64,000 nt of DNA from contig SUYM01000010.1 of the NCBI GenBank assembly GCA_015060455.1, positions 22,121-86,120 of the forward strand, written 5' to 3'. Positions 62,477 through 64,000 of the stretch are shown piece after piece. The DNA is from Bacteroidales bacterium (GTDB lineage: Bacteria > Bacteroidota > Bacteroidia > Bacteroidales > UBA932). A program made the translations under genes and the position numbers. Numbering within the stretch: the stretch's first letter is position 1; each line of letters begins with the position of its first letter. The notes under the pieces are model-generated. The model was not told the DNA's origin. It saw nothing but the letters and a program-made list of their open reading frames with translations, and did no database searches.

Positions 62477-63439
62477 CTACAGCCTTCTGGCTTCTATCAG
62501 TTTATGCGCATTCTCATAGTAGTCAGCCTCCCCGGGGACAAGTGAGTTGACTCTCACCAGATGTGATGCGTGTATTATCTTGCCATCTCCAATATATATG
62601 CCTACATGGGTTACCCGCCGAGGCGTCCCGCCCTCTGCCCTGGTGCCGAAAAACACCAGATCGCCGCGTTGCAGGGCGTCAAGTCCGACCTTGTCTCCGC
62701 AGAAGACCATCTGTGAGGCATTTCGTGGAAGAGTTATTCCGTTCATGAGGCAACTCCACCTGACAAGACCGCTGCAATCTACTCCCTTAGGTGTCATTCC
62801 GCCCCAAAGGTAAGGCACACCTTTAAGTTTGTGGGCTGTGCTTATTATATCCTCCATGGTCCGGTCCGATATGCTCTCCGAGTTGCCTTCTCCCTTAGGG
62901 ATATCCCGGAACCCATGGTGCTCCTTGATTTCTCCGGACCTCACCCAGCCGGTCCTTCCCGATGGCAGCATCACCTTGGTCCATGTCCCACAGATCTTCT
63001 TCCCGCAGATTCTCATGATGTCACCGCCCACAAGGTCGCACAGCGTCGCCGCCCGCGGAGACGGAGTTTCATATATATGTCCGTACAATCCCGTAAAGAT
63101 GCACTTCGGAGCATCAAGATAGTCCTTGATCTGCTCCGCGTTCATCTCCACGATGCCTTTCCCCGTACACCACGCCCGATATGGCTGCGGCGAGATGATT
63201 TCCCTCCAATAACCATTTTCGGAAACCACCTCCACCACGGTGCCCATCAGTTCCTGAGTCTCCAATGCCGACTCATAATCAGGTTTCGCCCTCATATATA
63301 TGGACGAGAGTTCCACCACGGCATATCTCTTTTGCGTGGTCGGTTGCGCGGCTGCTTGCAGTGTTGCATCCGAGGCTGCTTGTCCGGCCGCAGTGACAAC
63401 GCCGACAAGCACGGCAATTATGGTTGCTGACATCCTCAT
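62477..63439 (-). CDS. NlpC/P60 cell-wall endopeptidase with SH3-like domains
   Basis: 320 residues with signal peptide (about 1-21). Two bacterial SH3-like segments about 38-100 and 112-172 precede the NlpC/P60 domain (about 195-320) with Cys222 (DCSGLV), His278 (THVGIYIG) and His290 (IIHAS). Family enzymes cut gamma-D-Glu-diamino acid bonds in peptidoglycan peptides. Its own -7 box is at 63466-63473. Confidence 0.92.
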   Translation of the reverse strand: MRMSATIIAVLVGVVTAAGQAASDATLQAAAQPTTQKRYAVVELSSIYMRAKPDYESALETQELMGTVVEVVSENGYWREIISPQPYRAWCTGKGIVEMNAEQIKDYLDAPKCIFTGLYGHIYETPSPRAATLCDLVGGDIMRICGKKICGTWTKVMLPSGRTGWVRSGEIKEHHGFRDIPKGEGNSESISDRTMEDIISTAHKLKGVPYLWGGMTPKGVDCSGLVRWSCLMNGITLPRNASQMVFCGDKVGLDALQRGDLVFFGTRAEGGTPRRVTHVGIYIGDGKIIHASHLVRVNSLVPGEADYYENAHKLIEARRL

Positions 63440-63465
63440 ATCATCAATCTTTAATGAACCAGTTA

Positions 63466-63473
63466 CAAAAATA
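63466..63473 (-). promoter_or_regulatory. -7 box of NlpC/P60 gene
   Basis: TATTTTTG, 26 bases before the ATG at 63439. Confidence 0.58.
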
Positions 63474-63481
63474 CAAAGAAA

Positions 63482-63700
63482 CTATTTAATAACTATCCAA
63501 ATCAGGAGAAGATATGCAGCACCCAGAAACTGCACCGGGTCCCGGACCAAGATCCGGACCACATAATCAGCGTTCTCACCGTCCACAAGAAAGGCAGCAG
63601 GGCTATTGCCCGATATCGTGTTATCAACGAAGTCGCTGAAGCGAAGCGAAAGAAATCGACAACGGCATAAAGCGCGATGCCCTGAAGGTCTTTGAAGCGA
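63482..63700 (-). pseudogene. Possible gene remnant (C-terminal fragment)
   Basis: A minus-strand frame without ATG reads SDFVDNTISGNSPAAFL, then VDGENADYVVRILVRD and a hydrophobic AAYLLLIWIVIK before a stop. The composition is gene-like and ends as a membrane segment. I do not recognise the family, and chance is possible. Confidence 0.25.
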
Positions 63701-63737
63701 TATGATTTATTCGGATTTATTGTTAGATTTCCTCTAT

Positions 63738-63765
63738 AAATCAAGATCATGTGGTCTTGATTTTT
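63738..63765. terminator. Hairpin terminator before the BRO-N gene
   Basis: AAATCAAGA and TCTTGATTT form a 9-bp stem with an 8-base loop, followed by T5 on the plus strand. It isolates the next gene from upstream transcription. Confidence 0.7.
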
Positions 63766-63798
63766 ATTCTAACGGGCGTAAAAACGAAAGTTTTTATG

Positions 63799-63806
63799 TA
63801 AGTTTG
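63799..63806 (+). promoter_or_regulatory. -7 box of BRO-N-like gene
   Basis: TAAGTTTG, 22 bases before the ATG at 63829; no clear -33 box. Confidence 0.5.
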
Positions 63807-63828
63807 TGGAGAATTAAAACTTAAAGTT

Positions 63829-64000
63829 ATGACAATGCAGGAATTAAAGATTTTTGAAGAAAAGCAGATCAGAACGATCTGGGATGAGGTGCAGGAAAAG
63901 TGGTATTTCTCCATTGTTGATGTCGTGAATGTACTTACGGATAGTAAAGATTATCTGACTGCAAGAAAGTATTGGAATAAGCTAAAACAGAGGTTGTTGG
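63829..64000 (+). CDS. BRO-N-like protein, N-terminal fragment (cut by window edge)
   Basis: 57 codons visible, starting MTMQELKIFEEKQIRTIWDE; a second ATG two codons later is also possible. The pattern I-R-x-x-W-D-E...W-Y-F-S-I-V-D-V-V-x-V-L-T-x-S...A-R-K-Y-W-x-K-L-K-Q-R-L is typical of the BRO-N domain seen in phage antirepressors and related DNA-binding proteins. Lower GC than the housekeeping genes, and own promoter and terminator, suggest an accessory or mobile gene. Confidence 0.75.
   Translation, partial: MTMQELKIFEEKQIRTIWDEVQEKWYFSIVDVVNVLTDSKDYLTARKYWNKLKQRLL

Larger units (their letters stand above)
63440..63828. other. 389-base gap: promoter, remnant-like frame, hairpins, terminator
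   Basis: It holds the NlpC promoter, a GGTCC/GGACC inverted repeat at 63537-63559, and a terminator at 63738-63765. A minus-strand frame without start codon ends at 63482. I see no tRNA or intact gene. Confidence 0.6.

Noticed and set aside
63502..63750. 82-codon minus-strand frame upstream of the NlpC gene
   Set aside because: Runs through the terminator hairpin and has no Shine-Dalgarno or known motif; the other minus frame in this stretch looks more gene-like.
1..64000. CRISPR array, tRNA or rRNA genes
   Set aside because: No regularly spaced direct repeats and no cloverleaf or rRNA-like sequence noticed. The TGTCAT...ATCT repeats are irregularly spaced and occur in both orientations.

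Overview
The window looks like Bacteroidales chromosome, probably from a gut or rumen lineage; I cannot name the genus from sequence alone. The evidence is SusC/SusD pairs, many lipoproteins, a hybrid-two-component-like regulator, Bacteroidetes -7 boxes (TAnnTTTG) and the characteristic AroD-AroA fusion and IleS families.

Positions 1 to about 50,933 form one large polysaccharide utilization locus. Its enzymes point to heparin/heparan sulfate (HS): three heparinase III-like lyases (PL12), one clear heparinase II (PL21-like), two further heparinase II/III-fold lyases, two GH88 unsaturated uronyl hydrolases and three serine-type S1 sulfatases. There are two SusC/SusD/surface glycan-binding protein (SGBP) cassettes. 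The locus has three divergent promoter regions. (1) At 24.2 kb, a leftward operon runs through GH88, SGBP, SusC, SusD, two lyases, an M14 peptidase, an SGNH esterase and a group of fimbrillin-like lipoproteins to the left edge; rightward run the regulator and a PL12 lyase. (2) At 38.5 kb, a leftward operon carries a lipoprotein PL12, SGBP, SusC and SusD; rightward run GH88, PL12, sulfatase, a DUF3604/PHP protein and a second sulfatase. (3) At 48.9 kb, heparinase II runs leftward and a sulfatase with a HEAT-like tail rightward. The inferred flow is surface binding and cutting, SusCD import, periplasmic lyases, then sulfatases and GH88, with oligosaccharides sensed by the regulator.

The most unusual points in the locus are these. 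The regulator has sensor, membrane and AraC parts but has lost the kinase core and receiver. Two paralogous 47-codon ORFs each end inside the Shine-Dalgarno of a following lipoprotein gene. A shared fimbrillin-like N-terminal module is fused to different catalytic domains. A DUF3604 metallohydrolase sits among the sulfatases. A G8 tract lies in the signal peptide of one SGBP.

Positions 50,984-63,439 are housekeeping genes: aroC, a fused aroD-aroA, aroB, lspA, a TraR/DksA-like gene and ileS leftward; cvpA and tsaB rightward; cysK and an NlpC/P60 hydrolase leftward. Here a 27-28 bp repeat family (TGTCAT...ATCT) is scattered between genes and also sits in frame inside aroC, aroD-aroA and tsaB, adding short peptides such as CHPERSEGS to conserved enzymes. 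The right edge begins a BRO-N-type gene after a terminator and a remnant-like stretch.
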